Below, piece by piece: positions 37,072 through 46,826 of a DNA stretch of 64,000 bases. A program made the translations under genes and the position numbers. This stretch comes from an endosymbiont of Escarpia spicata (GTDB lineage: Bacteria; Pseudomonadota; Gammaproteobacteria; Chromatiales; Chromatiaceae). Where the stretch lies: contig QFXE01000001.1 of assembly GCA_003349915.1 (NCBI GenBank), forward strand, positions 287,155 through 351,154. The letters are read 5' to 3'. The notes under the pieces were generated by a model that worked only from the letters and a program-made list of their open reading frames with translations, did no database searches and was not told the origin of the DNA. Each line of letters begins with the position of its first letter. The stretch's first letter is position 1.

Positions 37072-40000
37072 ATGGGCAGCGTAAAAAAACCTTTTCATCC
37101 GTCCCTGCAGAGCTTAGCAAAGGCCTGCATAGTCCTCTGTCTTTTCCTAGGGTATCTTAACCCGACATTCTCTGAAACCGCTATTCAGGACGGCGCCATC
37201 CCCATCGGGCAGTTGAGAGCAGCCCAGCAGAAGGAATTGGATGCCCTGCGGGAAGGTTATCGAAATCAGGCCAATCAATCCGGCGCTGATCAGGATGCAC
37301 TCTTTGACCGCTACCTATCGGATCGAAAACGGGTCCAGGACAAATACAACCGGCTGGATACCCGTAACCAACGCGTAGATGAGATGATCAATCGGACCGG
37401 CGCCGCCCAGACCGGGAGCAATACCAAGGACGTGCGGGCCGATGTCGATACGGCGGGCAACACGGACCAGATCGATGAGAGGATGGTCGATGAGTTGAAA
37501 CGCCGCGGTCACGATGTCGACACCAGTAATCCCAGTAAGGTGGTCGATCACACGGATGACCATGTCTACTGGCGCAAGGAGACCGCTGCGGGGAACAAGG
37601 CCAAGGAGACCGATTTTGACTCCTTCAAGACCCCCGGCGGGCGCGATGCCACCGGCAACCTCGGGGAGGTGAAGGATGCACGAGGTGAAGGGATCGACCA
37701 CTCATCCAAATATCACCACGGTCGCGCGGACGGTGACCTGAAGACCATGGGCAAGTCGGTGTCGAAGATGGACAAGGCGTCGGACCGGATCAGGTATGAC
37801 GAGGGCAAAGGCGCTTTTGTCAAAGATCAGGGGGAGTTCAGACGTTCGCTGGCACAGCATCCTGATCCAGAGATGAGGGAACTGGCTAAGATCGACCCGA
37901 AAACCGGAAAATCCCAGGCTGACACGCTGGTCGACCAGGCAAAGGCATTTCAGAAATATGGTGATCCGGTGACCGCGGGCATCGCCGATCTTGGCGATTC
38001 GCCGGAGGTTCAGGCGCAAAAGGTGAAAGAGTGGCAAAAGAGATCCAACAAGTACATGGATGCAGCGGAGCAGAGGGCGAATCGTCGTGGAGATGTCCGG
38101 GACAAGGTGAGGGAAAACTTCGAGCAGTCCTATCGCAACGCAAACAGTGCCGATCCGGCAGAAAGTGAGTGGAATAGAAACGCTGCCGATGACATCGATA
38201 ACAATCGGCGGCGTGTGCGGGAGGGCAACGAGGTCGGCGATAGATTTCTCAGTGGCGAGAAACGCAGGAAGACTGCTGATGAGACCTACAGTGGCGGCTG
38301 GAAAGACCAGGGAGAGCCGGTCAAGGGCGCGGTCCCGGATGATGAGTTGCAGCGGCGGCTCGGCTCGGCGGAACAGAGTGCCAACGCGAAGCGGTCGGGG
38401 GGGATCGATGGACCGGATGGAGCTGCCCCGAGAACGGGGATCTCAAGTGATGGTGATTTGCCTGCGAGTGGAACAGGCACAAGAAGAGGGCAGGGCATTC
38501 CAGACCCGGATCTTCCCTCTGCCGGCAGACGGCCGTCCTGGGCTGACAGTCCGACCGATGTGGTGGTTGTGGGCAAGAGAGGCAAGGCCAAGGTGACCGC
38601 CATTGATGGTCGCAGGCCCAAGCCAAAAACCAACGTTGTGGGCGCCGTCGGTGCGGGTGTGGAAGCGGGCCTGCAGATGGGCGAGGCCACGGCGCGAAAG
38701 CTGGGTGAGGTACTGGATCGCTCTGACCAGACTGTCACCGGGAAGGATATGGCTGACATCGTCAAAGAGGGCTCTGGATATGAGCCGATGCGCAAGGCGG
38801 TGGAAGATACCCGGATGCGGCAGCGCATCAAAAAGATCGAGCTGGAAAACAAGATTCGTGATCTGGAGAAGAAGCCTGGGTCGTTGACCGCTGCTGAACA
38901 GAGTGAACTGGGTCGGCTGAAACAGCAGGCCGCCAATACCGACACGACCACCTCGAATATACAGGATCTGGGCCAGCAGATGCTGGTCGACCCTAACAAG
39001 GAGATCATCGGCCGCCGGATGGGTGAAATGGAGGCGCAGGCCAAGGCGGAGGGACGCAAGTCGGAATTTCTGCGGGATGGCCTACCGGCCATGGGGAAGG
39101 CCGGGGCCGAAGTGGTTGGAAACGCTGTCGGAATCGGGGCGGCGGCGAATATGGCGGCCGAGATGGAGACCTTCAACGAGCGCTCCGACTGGTCGGCACA
39201 GAAAAATGCCATGGTGCAACACCTTAACGACAAAGCGCGCTGGGCGGACAAGCGAAATCGCAAGGCAACGGCAGAGCTGGAAGGCATCCTCTTCTCTGGC
39301 AACGCAAACAGCCCCGAGAACCAGCAACGTGTCGAACAGTTGCTGGATGATATCGCAGCCAACCAGGCGGAGATGGACAAAATCGTCGCCATCGCCAACG
39401 GCAACCTGAGCGAAGTCGAGCCGAAAAAGCTCGCTACGATCCGGGGCTTGGCTGGTAGCCAACCCGATCCCGATGCCATGCGTGACTATGCCCGGCAGAT
39501 GTCCGAAGGTGCAAGGCAAAAGGCGGAAGAGGAAGAGTCCTGGCTCGACAAGGAGAAAAAACGGAAGCAGGCTCGCCGTGCCGAGGAGGAAAAGCAGAGG
39601 AAGGTAGAGGAGGAGAAGGCCCGTCTGGCCGAGCAGAATAAGCAGAAAGAGGCGGAGGCCGATGACGGATGGGGCAGCGCCGAGAGCGGCTACGGTGAAG
39701 AGGCGCCAAAGACGGCAGCCTCCGGCGAAGAGGCACTCACTGACAAGATCACCGAGATCATGCTCACCGAGCCGGACCCTGAACGTCGAAAGGAACTCAT
39801 CCGACAGGCCATCCGGAAACATGCCGGTGGTGGGCAACAGGGTGGTGGTGCAGATGACGGTGCATGGGGCGACGGCGGATACGAACAGGCCAGCCCCGCG
39901 GAGCAGTATGTCAGTGCCATCAGAGCCGCCAATGCCGATGGTGACTTCCAGCGGGCAATGCGTCTGGCCAACCAGGCCCGAGACGCAGACCCGGAGCATG

Positions 40001-40719
40001 CATGGCTGAATCAGAACTACGGTACCATCCAGCTGCTTGCGGAACGTGATAAACGCTATCGGGAAGCTATCCAAAACGCGATCAGCAATCTGGAACGCGG
40101 CAATGTCAATGAGAGTATCGAAGCGCTCAAGAGGGCAATGCAGAACGCTTCGACCCAGCTTGGCCAGGACAAGACGGCTCGCTCCTTGCTGGAGGATGCC
40201 AAACGAATCGCCGAGATGAAGCGCGAGGAGGCCATAGAGCGGGCGCGTCTGGAAGGGGAGCGGAGCGCTTATGAGCGGGACCGCGAACGGGCGCGTTATG
40301 AACGGCGCCGGGAAGAGAACAGACGTTCAGCTCAGGCCTTGAGGGGAGCCCTGATGGGTGTCCTGGGGGCGGTCAGTCAGGCCAAGGCCGCACGTAGCAC
40401 CAGTACAACAGTAAATCCGGGCGCCTATTCCGACGACATCATCCAGCGTAAGGTGCGGGAGAACGAACGCAAGTATGGCGATTTGATGAAAAAGTATGAG
40501 CAGAGCCATCGCCAAAATCTCCATACAGCGCCCAAGACATCCAGGCGGAAACCCGTCAACAACGCAAATGCGGGGTGGGCAACCAAGTCGTCACAGCCCG
40601 CAGCCAAGACCAAGTCTTCGGGGTTCGATAAATGGGAAGGCGACTTCAGCAGTCAATGCGATGGCAAGGCGCCAGGTATCTACGAGTTTGGAGAGTGTTT
40701 CGAACATACCGAATTTTAA
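37072..40719 (+). CDS. Large exported coiled-coil protein with TPR-like region
   Basis: 1215 residues from the ATG at 37072, which has a strong ribosome site (GGGAGG); a GTG 22 codons upstream is less likely. Residues 1-37 form a Sec signal peptide (VKK, then CIVLCLFLGYL). The mature protein is highly charged and low in complexity, with coiled coil near the N-terminus, two Gly/Ala-rich patches (about 520-540 and 675-700), a Lys/Glu-rich coil near 820-880, TPR-like helices (about 950-1060) and an Arg-rich stretch. The final 22 residues carry the only obvious cysteine pair. I know no family for the whole. It would lie in the periplasm or outside the cell. It is convergent with a lipoprotein gene. 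Confidence 0.75.
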   Translation: MGSVKKPFHPSLQSLAKACIVLCLFLGYLNPTFSETAIQDGAIPIGQLRAAQQKELDALREGYRNQANQSGADQDALFDRYLSDRKRVQDKYNRLDTRNQRVDEMINRTGAAQTGSNTKDVRADVDTAGNTDQIDERMVDELKRRGHDVDTSNPSKVVDHTDDHVYWRKETAAGNKAKETDFDSFKTPGGRDATGNLGEVKDARGEGIDHSSKYHHGRADGDLKTMGKSVSKMDKASDRIRYDEGKGAFVKDQGEFRRSLAQHPDPEMRELAKIDPKTGKSQADTLVDQAKAFQKYGDPVTAGIADLGDSPEVQAQKVKEWQKRSNKYMDAAEQRANRRGDVRDKVRENFEQSYRNANSADPAESEWNRNAADDIDNNRRRVREGNEVGDRFLSGEKRRKTADETYSGGWKDQGEPVKGAVPDDELQRRLGSAEQSANAKRSGGIDGPDGAAPRTGISSDGDLPASGTGTRRGQGIPDPDLPSAGRRPSWADSPTDVVVVGKRGKAKVTAIDGRRPKPKTNVVGAVGAGVEAGLQMGEATARKLGEVLDRSDQTVTGKDMADIVKEGSGYEPMRKAVEDTRMRQRIKKIELENKIRDLEKKPGSLTAAEQSELGRLKQQAANTDTTTSNIQDLGQQMLVDPNKEIIGRRMGEMEAQAKAEGRKSEFLRDGLPAMGKAGAEVVGNAVGIGAAANMAAEMETFNERSDWSAQKNAMVQHLNDKARWADKRNRKATAELEGILFSGNANSPENQQRVEQLLDDIAANQAEMDKIVAIANGNLSEVEPKKLATIRGLAGSQPDPDAMRDYARQMSEGARQKAEEEESWLDKEKKRKQARRAEEEKQRKVEEEKARLAEQNKQKEAEADDGWGSAESGYGEEAPKTAASGEEALTDKITEIMLTEPDPERRKELIRQAIRKHAGGGQQGGGADDGAWGDGGYEQASPAEQYVSAIRAANADGDFQRAMRLANQARDADPEHAWLNQNYGTIQLLAERDKRYREAIQNAISNLERGNVNESIEALKRAMQNASTQLGQDKTARSLLEDAKRIAEMKREEAIERARLEGERSAYERDRERARYERRREENRRSAQALRGALMGVLGAVSQAKAARSTSTTVNPGAYSDDIIQRKVRENERKYGDLMKKYEQSHRQNLHTAPKTSRRKPVNNANAGWATKSSQPAAKTKSSGFDKWEGDFSSQCDGKAPGIYEFGECFEHTEF

Positions 40720-40760
40720 TCAGACAAAACGTCAGCCGTCACTCCTGAATAGTCGAATTG

Positions 40761-41744
40761 TCAGGGTTCGATTGTGAACCTCACCAGCCGGCTGGTACAA
40801 CCGGTCTGGATGCAGACCTCGCCTTTGTAAGTATAGATACCTGGTGTTGCTCGCGACGGGATCTTCTGGCGGAAGCTGGTCGCATGCTTCCCGCTACTGC
40901 GGGTTTCCTGTCGTTCTTTGGGATATCCCGGCAGAGCCTTGCTGTTGAAGACCAGGTTGCGCGATTCGGTCACCTGTACCGGCTTCCCGTCGGCCGCGTC
41001 GATGGTGTAGTCGAGTTGCAGTTTCAAGACCTCTCCGTGCCTGACACGGGATTGTGTTGCGGTTACGGTGAGGCGGGAAATCGATGGTTCAGCCATCTGT
41101 ACCGGGGCTGGTGCGACGGGCGCAACAGGGGTCAGTTCCGGCTGGGTCGGTGGTGTCGGCAGCGCAGCGGGGATTTCAGTGGTGCCCGTTTCCGTCTTAT
41201 CAAGGAACTTGATGGTTGCGTTAGTGAGCTGATCTTCGATCCAGTCCACGGTAGCTGTTTGGTTTGTCATGTCTTCATAGAATTCGCTACCCCAAGAATC
41301 TTTGTTGGGTGTGCTTATTCTGAGGAGGCCTCTATTGCCTTGCTGATTTTTGAAATAGAGCGCCAGTGCATGGTGTGTCCACGGCCTGACATTTGTGAAG
41401 GTGGCAATGTCTCCTCCACGCGCCTGAAACTTGCCGAGCTTCTGCTGCTCTTTCTTATCATGTGGGGATTGGTTGTAATGGGTGGCATACCAGTGAACCG
41501 GCTTGCCTTTGTAAATAACCATTTTGGAGTGCCAATCCGTTCGAAAAACAAACTCCCGCCCGACAAAGGCGAGCCTGAGTTTGTCCATGTGCCCATTCGT
41601 CAGTTTGATCTTTGATGCGCCTGCGCCACAGGCACTCAGCAGCAAGCTGGAGAGAATAATTGCCAAGGCGTTGAGGAAGCTACGTTGAAAACCGCGTCTG
41701 TCAGACAGGATGTTGGTGCTGGGTTGGGAGACAGTTCCTTTCAT
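40761..41744 (-). CDS. Putative outer-membrane lipoprotein
   Basis: 327 residues. A hydrophobic segment ends in the lipobox LLSAC (Cys39), with Gly at +2, which does not signal inner-membrane retention. A globular domain (about 45-185) is followed by a Pro-rich linker (about 190-220) and a C-terminal beta-rich domain with SISRLTVTATQSRV and a late cysteine pair in VCIQTGCTS. A ribosome site (AAGGA) precedes the ATG. It ends 41 bases from the large exported protein on the other strand; both would be in the envelope. Function unknown. Confidence 0.75.
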   Translation of the reverse strand: MKGTVSQPSTNILSDRRGFQRSFLNALAIILSSLLLSACGAGASKIKLTNGHMDKLRLAFVGREFVFRTDWHSKMVIYKGKPVHWYATHYNQSPHDKKEQQKLGKFQARGGDIATFTNVRPWTHHALALYFKNQQGNRGLLRISTPNKDSWGSEFYEDMTNQTATVDWIEDQLTNATIKFLDKTETGTTEIPAALPTPPTQPELTPVAPVAPAPVQMAEPSISRLTVTATQSRVRHGEVLKLQLDYTIDAADGKPVQVTESRNLVFNSKALPGYPKERQETRSSGKHATSFRQKIPSRATPGIYTYKGEVCIQTGCTSRLVRFTIEP

Positions 41745-41962
41745 TTTCCGTCCTTTCGGCTTGGCTGGTGGTTATTTTGGATGGATGCACAGGCGATGCT
41801 GGGGAAACTATACCATCTGTGGAACGTAACGGCAGGTGGAAGAATCGTCTCCCACTCCTTCTTCAAGAAGCGAAAGATAGTGGAATAGGGTATTGCGGAT
41901 GTCTTGCTTAAGGCCATAATGTTCATATTGCCAAAGGCTTGAAATCACCTGCCTCGACAAAC

Positions 41963-42050
41963 AGTAGGTCATGTTAGCGTAGTGTAACACGACAATATTG
42001 GCGCAAATTGTTGGGTTACGGCCAAAAAGACGGCCTAACCCAACCTACTC
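41963..42050. repeat. Dispersed repeat with palindromic core
   Basis: The gap 41745-42109 has no gene. It holds GTAGGTCATGTTAGCG and then the palindrome GTTGGGTTACGGCC...GGCCTAACCCAACCTAC, a third and the longest copy of the repeat family at 3951 and 10981. It could fold as a strong hairpin in either transcript. Confidence 0.6.
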
Positions 42051-42109
42051 AAACGTTCGAGTATTGGCGCGTTGTGCTTTGAGTGAGTGACACTCATCTC
42101 TGCCCTCTT

Positions 42110-42502
42110 TTAAGTATGGGTTCTGCGACTCAGCATAATCCTGCCACCAATAGCCGAAAAAACGCCGCACATCAACAGATATACCAGGCTCATCAACTTC
42201 AGATGGCTGTAATCAAGTGAGGTCATCAGAGAGACCAGGCCAGCCAATGTACAGGCCACTATGGGGTTGATCAGATGTGTGGAGCGGGCGAAAGCGATTG
42301 TAATGGCGCCCCCTATCAGCATGGCGATAATGAAAGCCAGTGCCGCACCGCCAAGCCAGAGTACCTCCTTGTATTCTGATAGCCACGGCGATTGAAATCC
42401 ATAGGCACCAACCAGCGCCGCAACCAAAACATAAACCAGTTGTATTATCAGCCCAATAATGACAGTCGAGACAAAACCTATGGTGATGGCTTTCCAGTCC
42501 AT
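42110..42502 (-). CDS. Small integral membrane protein, unknown
   Basis: 130 residues with four hydrophobic helices (IGFVSTVIIGLIIQLVYVLV, then AALAFIIAMLIGG, a third near IVACTLAGLVSLMTS and a fourth near LVYLLMCGVFSAIGG). The C-terminus is basic (RRTHT), so it likely faces the cytoplasm. The ribosome site (AGGAG) is good. It resembles uncharacterised four-helix membrane proteins; no motif gives a function. Confidence 0.65.
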   Translation of the reverse strand: MDWKAITIGFVSTVIIGLIIQLVYVLVAALVGAYGFQSPWLSEYKEVLWLGGAALAFIIAMLIGGAITIAFARSTHLINPIVACTLAGLVSLMTSLDYSHLKLMSLVYLLMCGVFSAIGGRIMLSRRTHT

Positions 42503-42720
42503 TTCATCTCCTGTGTCATCTGGAAAAAAGCAGAGGATATTTTTCGATGTGATTCTCTCCTACCCATTGCCGGCTGTACCTGATCAGGATCAGTTCCTGC
42601 GGTATATATGGCCCACTTGTATTGACCAATCCAGTGGTCCTGCCACTATCTCAGATCCCAATGGAATCGATTCCTTACGTTTTCAGTGACGCTGTAAGAC
42701 GAATGCTAAACAGGATCGTC

Positions 42721-42930
42721 TCAGTCATCCAGGCGAAATCCGATCTTCACAGTGACCTGCCAGTGAGCCACCTTGCCGTCCTGGATATGACCACGGGACT
42801 CGGCCACTTCGAACCAGTTCATGTGGTGGACAGATTTGCCGGCACGCTCAACAGCGTTGCGGATTGCGTCATCACTGCTTTCGGTGGAAGAACCCACCAC
42901 TTCGATCTTTTTGTAGACATGGTCACTCAT
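42721..42930 (-). CDS. Dodecin, flavin-storage protein
   Basis: 69 residues, the usual dodecin length. It starts MSDHVYKKIEVVGSSTES and contains the flavin-contacting HHMNWFEVAESRGHI, where the Trp stacks on bound flavin. Dodecins form hollow dodecamers that buffer flavins. An AAGGAG ribosome site precedes it. A fragment of a second copy lies at 36795-36854. Confidence 0.95.
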   Translation of the reverse strand: MSDHVYKKIEVVGSSTESSDDAIRNAVERAGKSVHHMNWFEVAESRGHIQDGKVAHWQVTVKIGFRLDD

Positions 42931-43147
42931 TGTGTTACTCCTTTATGAAGGTTTGTTGAAATATCCCAGCCGCATTCGGTTTAGGGTATCTCTGATTAAT
43001 TGGGTCTTTGTCATCTCGACCGAAGGGAGAGATCTCAAGCTACACGGCGCATAGCAGGTAATGAGGTATGAGATTTCTCACTATGTTCAAAATGACAGTT
43101 GATCAGGGATTGATTCGTAAATAACAGTCCATTTTATAGAGTTAAAT

Positions 43148-45712
43148 CTATTTTTGTTCCAGCTCTTTTTTCAGCAGGTAGAGCTGTTCCAGAGCCTTTC
43201 TGGGTGACAGGTCATCGGGATCGATCTCGCGCAGCATATCAAGTGCGGGAGACTCCTGAGGTTCCGCCGCAAACAGAGGCAGTTGGTTCTGCTGCTGGTC
43301 CGCGTGTTGCTGGGTTGCCTGTTCCAACTCCCCTAATCGCTGCCGGGCACGTTTTATTACGTCCTTGGGAACCCCCGCCAGCGCGGCAACCTGCAGGCCG
43401 TAACTCTGATTTGCGGGACCCTCCCGCACAGCGTGCAGAAAGACGATGGAGTCTCCATGTTCCACCGCATCGAGGTGTACATTGGCAATGCCGGGATACT
43501 CATCGGGCAGGGTGGTCAGCTCAAAGTAGTGGGTGGCGAAAAGGGTAAAGGCGCGGATGCGCGTTGCCAACTCGACACCGCAGGCCCAGGCGAGGGAGAG
43601 CCCGTCGAAGGTTGATGTGCCGCGTCCGATCTCATCCATCAACACCAGACTCTGCTCGGAGGCGTTGTGCAGGATGTTTGCGGTCTCCTCCATCTCCACC
43701 ATAAAGGTGGAACGTCCACCGGCAAGATCGTCCGACGCGCCGATGCGGGAGAAGATGCGGTCGATAGGGCCCAGGCTGGCCGCCTTTGCCGGTATGAAAC
43801 TGCCCGCATAGGCCAGCAGCGTGATGATTGCGATCTGCCGCATGTAGGTCGATTTGCCGCCCATGTTGGGGCCGGTGATGATCAGGATGCGGCGTTTCTC
43901 ATCGAAGCGCACGTTGTTGGCAACGAAAGGTGTGCTGCTGACCTGCTCAACGACAGGGTGGCGGCCATCGAGGATCTCGAGACCAGGCTCTCGTTTCAGC
44001 TCAGGCTGACGCAGGTCGAGGGTCTCGGCCCGTTCCGCCAGATTACAGAGAACATCCAGAGCGGCAAGACCCTCTGCACAGTTTTGTAGGGGTTGGAGGT
44101 GCTCGGCTAGATGATCCAGCAGTTTGGTGTAGAGCGACTTCTCTCTCGCCAGGGATCGCTCTCTGGCACTGAGTACCTGATCCTCGAACTTCTTCAACTC
44201 CGGGGTGATGAAGCGTTCTGCCCCCTTCAATGTCTGGCGGCGGACGTAGTCCTCCGGTGCCTTGACCGATTGAAGACGACTGATCTCGATGTAGTAACCA
44301 TGCACTCGGTTGTAGCTGACCTTGAGATTGCTGATGCCGGTGCGCTGCCGCTCCCGCTGCTCCAGGTCGAGCAGAAACTGGTCGGCATTCTGCGACAGGT
44401 TGCGCAGTCTGTCGAGCTCTTCATCATAACCTTCCGCCAATACGCCGCCGTCGCGGATCAGCATCGGCGGCTGTTCGATGATGGCGCGTTGCAGCAGGTC
44501 GTGAACCTCCGGATGTTTGCCGATCTTTTCCGACAGGACGCCAGGCAAGGGCGAGGTGAGTGGTGTCAATTGCTGCTGCAGCTCGGGCAGGGTTCCGAGG
44601 GCGCCCCGCAGCACACTGAGATCCCGTGGGCGCGCGCTCTTCAGTGCAACCCTGGCGAGGATTCGTTCGATGTCGCCGATGCCCTGCAGCGTCTCCTGCA
44701 GGGCGGGGAAGGCGCGTTGGTTGAGCAATTCGTCGATTGTGGCATGGCGCTCGGAGACTGCGCCGGCATCGCGTAGTGGTCGGTTGAGCCAGCGCCTCAG
44801 CATGCGGCTGCCCATCGGCGTGGCGGTGCGGTCCATGATGCCCGCCAAAGTGTGTTGGGGCTGGTTCGACAGGGAGTGATCCAGTTCGAGATTGCGGCGG
44901 GTGGCGGCATCGATGATGATGGCGTCCTCACGCCGTTCTACCCGCAGGCTACGGATGTGGGGCAGGGCGCTGTGCTGGGTCTCCTCCACATACTGCAGCA
45001 GGCAACCGGCAGCACCGACTGCAAGGGGCTGATCCTGGCAGCCGAAGCCGGTGAGTTCACGGGTGCCGAACTGGCGTGTCAGCAGTTGGGTGGTTGCATC
45101 CAGATCGAAATGCCAGACAGGGCGGCGGGTGATGCCGCACTGCAGGTCGAGACGTTCCGGTAGGCCGGAGTCCTCATCCAGCAGCAGTTCAGCCGGGTGC
45201 AGTCGTTCGAGTTCGCTGGTTAGCGCTTCATCTGTGTCGAGCTGTTGGACTGTGAAACGGCCGCTACCAAGGTCAAGCACCGCGAGGCCGAAACCCGTCT
45301 CCGTTTCATAAAGTGCAGCCAGTAGATTTTCCCGCCGTTCCTCCAGCAGTGCCTCGTCAGTCACCGTGCCGGGTGTGACGATACGAACTACCTTGCGATC
45401 CACCGGACCTTTACTGGTCGCCGGATCGCCGATCTGTTCACAGATAGCGACTGATTCCCCCAAACGCACCAGCTTCGCCAGATAGCCCTCGGCAGCGTGA
45501 TAGGGGACACCGGCCATCGGGATCGGTTTACCTGCGGACTGGCCCCGCTTGGTCAGGGTGATATCGAGCAGACGAGAGGCCTTCTCCGCGTCAGTGAAAA
45601 AGAGTTCGTAAAAATCCCCCATGCGATAAAACACCAGCATACCGGGGTGTTCCCCTTTGATGCGAAGATATTGTTGCATCATTGGGGTGTGATTCGGAGT
45701 GTTTTTCGTCAT
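43148..45712 (-). CDS. mutS: DNA mismatch repair protein MutS
   Basis: 854 residues, full length. The mismatch-binding N-terminus has GDFYELFF (the Phe-x-Glu wedge). The ATPase has Walker [11 protein letters not shown], Walker [16 protein letters not shown] and a late HxxR/HY motif in [10 protein letters not shown]. The C-terminus is the usual tetramer-type helical tail. It binds mispaired bases and recruits MutL, which is not in this window. Confidence 0.97.
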   Translation of the reverse strand: MTKNTPNHTPMMQQYLRIKGEHPGMLVFYRMGDFYELFFTDAEKASRLLDITLTKRGQSAGKPIPMAGVPYHAAEGYLAKLVRLGESVAICEQIGDPATSKGPVDRKVVRIVTPGTVTDEALLEERRENLLAALYETETGFGLAVLDLGSGRFTVQQLDTDEALTSELERLHPAELLLDEDSGLPERLDLQCGITRRPVWHFDLDATTQLLTRQFGTRELTGFGCQDQPLAVGAAGCLLQYVEETQHSALPHIRSLRVERREDAIIIDAATRRNLELDHSLSNQPQHTLAGIMDRTATPMGSRMLRRWLNRPLRDAGAVSERHATIDELLNQRAFPALQETLQGIGDIERILARVALKSARPRDLSVLRGALGTLPELQQQLTPLTSPLPGVLSEKIGKHPEVHDLLQRAIIEQPPMLIRDGGVLAEGYDEELDRLRNLSQNADQFLLDLEQRERQRTGISNLKVSYNRVHGYYIEISRLQSVKAPEDYVRRQTLKGAERFITPELKKFEDQVLSARERSLAREKSLYTKLLDHLAEHLQPLQNCAEGLAALDVLCNLAERAETLDLRQPELKREPGLEILDGRHPVVEQVSSTPFVANNVRFDEKRRILIITGPNMGGKSTYMRQIAIITLLAYAGSFIPAKAASLGPIDRIFSRIGASDDLAGGRSTFMVEMEETANILHNASEQSLVLMDEIGRGTSTFDGLSLAWACGVELATRIRAFTLFATHYFELTTLPDEYPGIANVHLDAVEHGDSIVFLHAVREGPANQSYGLQVAALAGVPKDVIKRARQRLGELEQATQQHADQQQNQLPLFAAEPQESPALDMLREIDPDDLSPRKALEQLYLLKKELEQK

Positions 45713-45735
45713 CTAGGCGCCGGGATTCAAAGGCT

Positions 45736-45811
45736 ATTAAGGTTAAAGGTGAAAGGCGAAAGGTGAAAGGCGATCCAGCGGCACGGACATCTTTAACCTT
45801 TAACCTTTTAC
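45736..45811. repeat. Purine-rich short repeats forming an inverted repeat
   Basis: Between mutS and the cupin gene, AAAGGTGAAAGGCG-type heptamers repeat on one side and CTTTAACCTTTAACC on the other, so the two sides can pair. This may be a terminator-like hairpin or simple-sequence expansion. Confidence 0.4.
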
Positions 45812-46089
45812 CCAAAGCTATAATGCTTCTCTACGTCCTTGAGAATCTGCCAGGTGCACTTCATTCCGGCAGGAAAGGTTACCAGGTCACCGCGTCCAAA
45901 CTCCTGGGGCTCACCGCCCTCCGGCGTCACTATGACCTTGCCGCGCAGGAAATAGCAGGTTTCGCTCTTGTCATAGGACCACTCGAATGTGGACACCTCT
46001 TTTTCCCAAGTTGGCCAGTCAAATACACCGGTAATTTCCAACTTCATCGCAGAGGGTCGGTGTTCATAATGAATTGCGTGTTGTGTCAT
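45808..46089 (-). CDS. Small cupin-domain protein
   Basis: 93 residues, one cupin barrel of the EutQ/DUF861 type: ETCYFLRGKVIVTPEGG and FGRGDLVTFPAGMKCTWQI are the two cupin motifs. The usual metal-binding histidines are mostly missing, so it may bind a ligand without a metal. It lies upstream of mutS on the same strand. No substrate can be given. Confidence 0.85.
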   Translation of the reverse strand: MTQHAIHYEHRPSAMKLEITGVFDWPTWEKEVSTFEWSYDKSETCYFLRGKVIVTPEGGEPQEFGRGDLVTFPAGMKCTWQILKDVEKHYSFG

Positions 46090-46251
46090 ATTTAGTATCT
46101 GTTCGGGATCTACGTCGGGAGAGTCTAACCTGAATTGAGGGGTGCCGTCAGGTGGCTCCCTCTATTATTCATGCACCATTTCGTGATGATCTGATTTGAT
46201 TGGTTTATGATCACCGGGAATGCCAGACCCCCATCCGGCTCGGAAAACACC

Positions 46252-46788
46252 ATGAATGTTTTTATCCTCAATACTGGTCGCTGCGGCTCCACCACCTGGA
46301 TCGAGGCCTGCAAGAACATCCGCAACTACACTGCGGCCCATGAATCCCGAAGTCATCTTATCGGCGAGCAGCGGCTGGCGTATCCATCCCGGCATATCGA
46401 GGCGGACAACCGCCTCTCCTGGTATCTGGGTCGACTGGATGCGCTGTATGGGGATGATGCGTTCTATGTGCATCTGAGTCGCAATCGGGATGAGACAGCG
46501 CAAAGTTTTTCCAGGCGTATCGATTTCGGCATCATGCGCGCCTATCGAGAGGGCATCCTGCAGAACATGGAGCCTGACTATAGTGCCGAAGCATTGGCGC
46601 ATGATTACATCGAAACGGTGGAGAGCAATATTGCGCTATTTCTCAAGGATAAACACAATAAGATAAATGTTCGGCTCGAATCGGCCAAAGCTGATTTCTC
46701 TCTCTTCTGGAAAGCCATTGGTGCTGAAGGGGAATTGGAGAAAGCACTGGCTGAATTCGATGTGCGACACAACCCGTCCACCCGCTGA
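46252..46788 (+). CDS. Sulfotransferase-like protein
   Basis: 178 residues from the ATG at 46252; an upstream ATG at 46207 adds 15 residues without similarity. The N-terminus MNVFILNTGRCGSTTW matches the 5' phosphosulfate-binding loop of sulfotransferases. FYVHLSRNRDETAQSFSRR resembles the 3' phosphate motif. It is short for the family and the acceptor is unknown. It is divergent from the cupin gene. Confidence 0.75.
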   Translation: MNVFILNTGRCGSTTWIEACKNIRNYTAAHESRSHLIGEQRLAYPSRHIEADNRLSWYLGRLDALYGDDAFYVHLSRNRDETAQSFSRRIDFGIMRAYREGILQNMEPDYSAEALAHDYIETVESNIALFLKDKHNKINVRLESAKADFSLFWKAIGAEGELEKALAEFDVRHNPSTR

Positions 46789-46826
46789 ATGCTGCTGAAG
46801 TGGGGCAGCATCCGGTTCTGGTAACT

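Noticed and set aside
38286..40074. Two long minus-strand frames (397 and 330 codons) inside the large exported protein gene
   Set aside because: They are antisense shadows of a GC-rich, charged coding sequence. They show serine/leucine-rich composition without domains and have no ribosome sites. The plus-strand frame has a signal peptide and a strong ribosome site.
40758..41615. 285-codon plus-strand frame over the lipoprotein gene
   Set aside because: The minus-strand reading has a lipobox, domain structure and a ribosome site; the plus reading has none.
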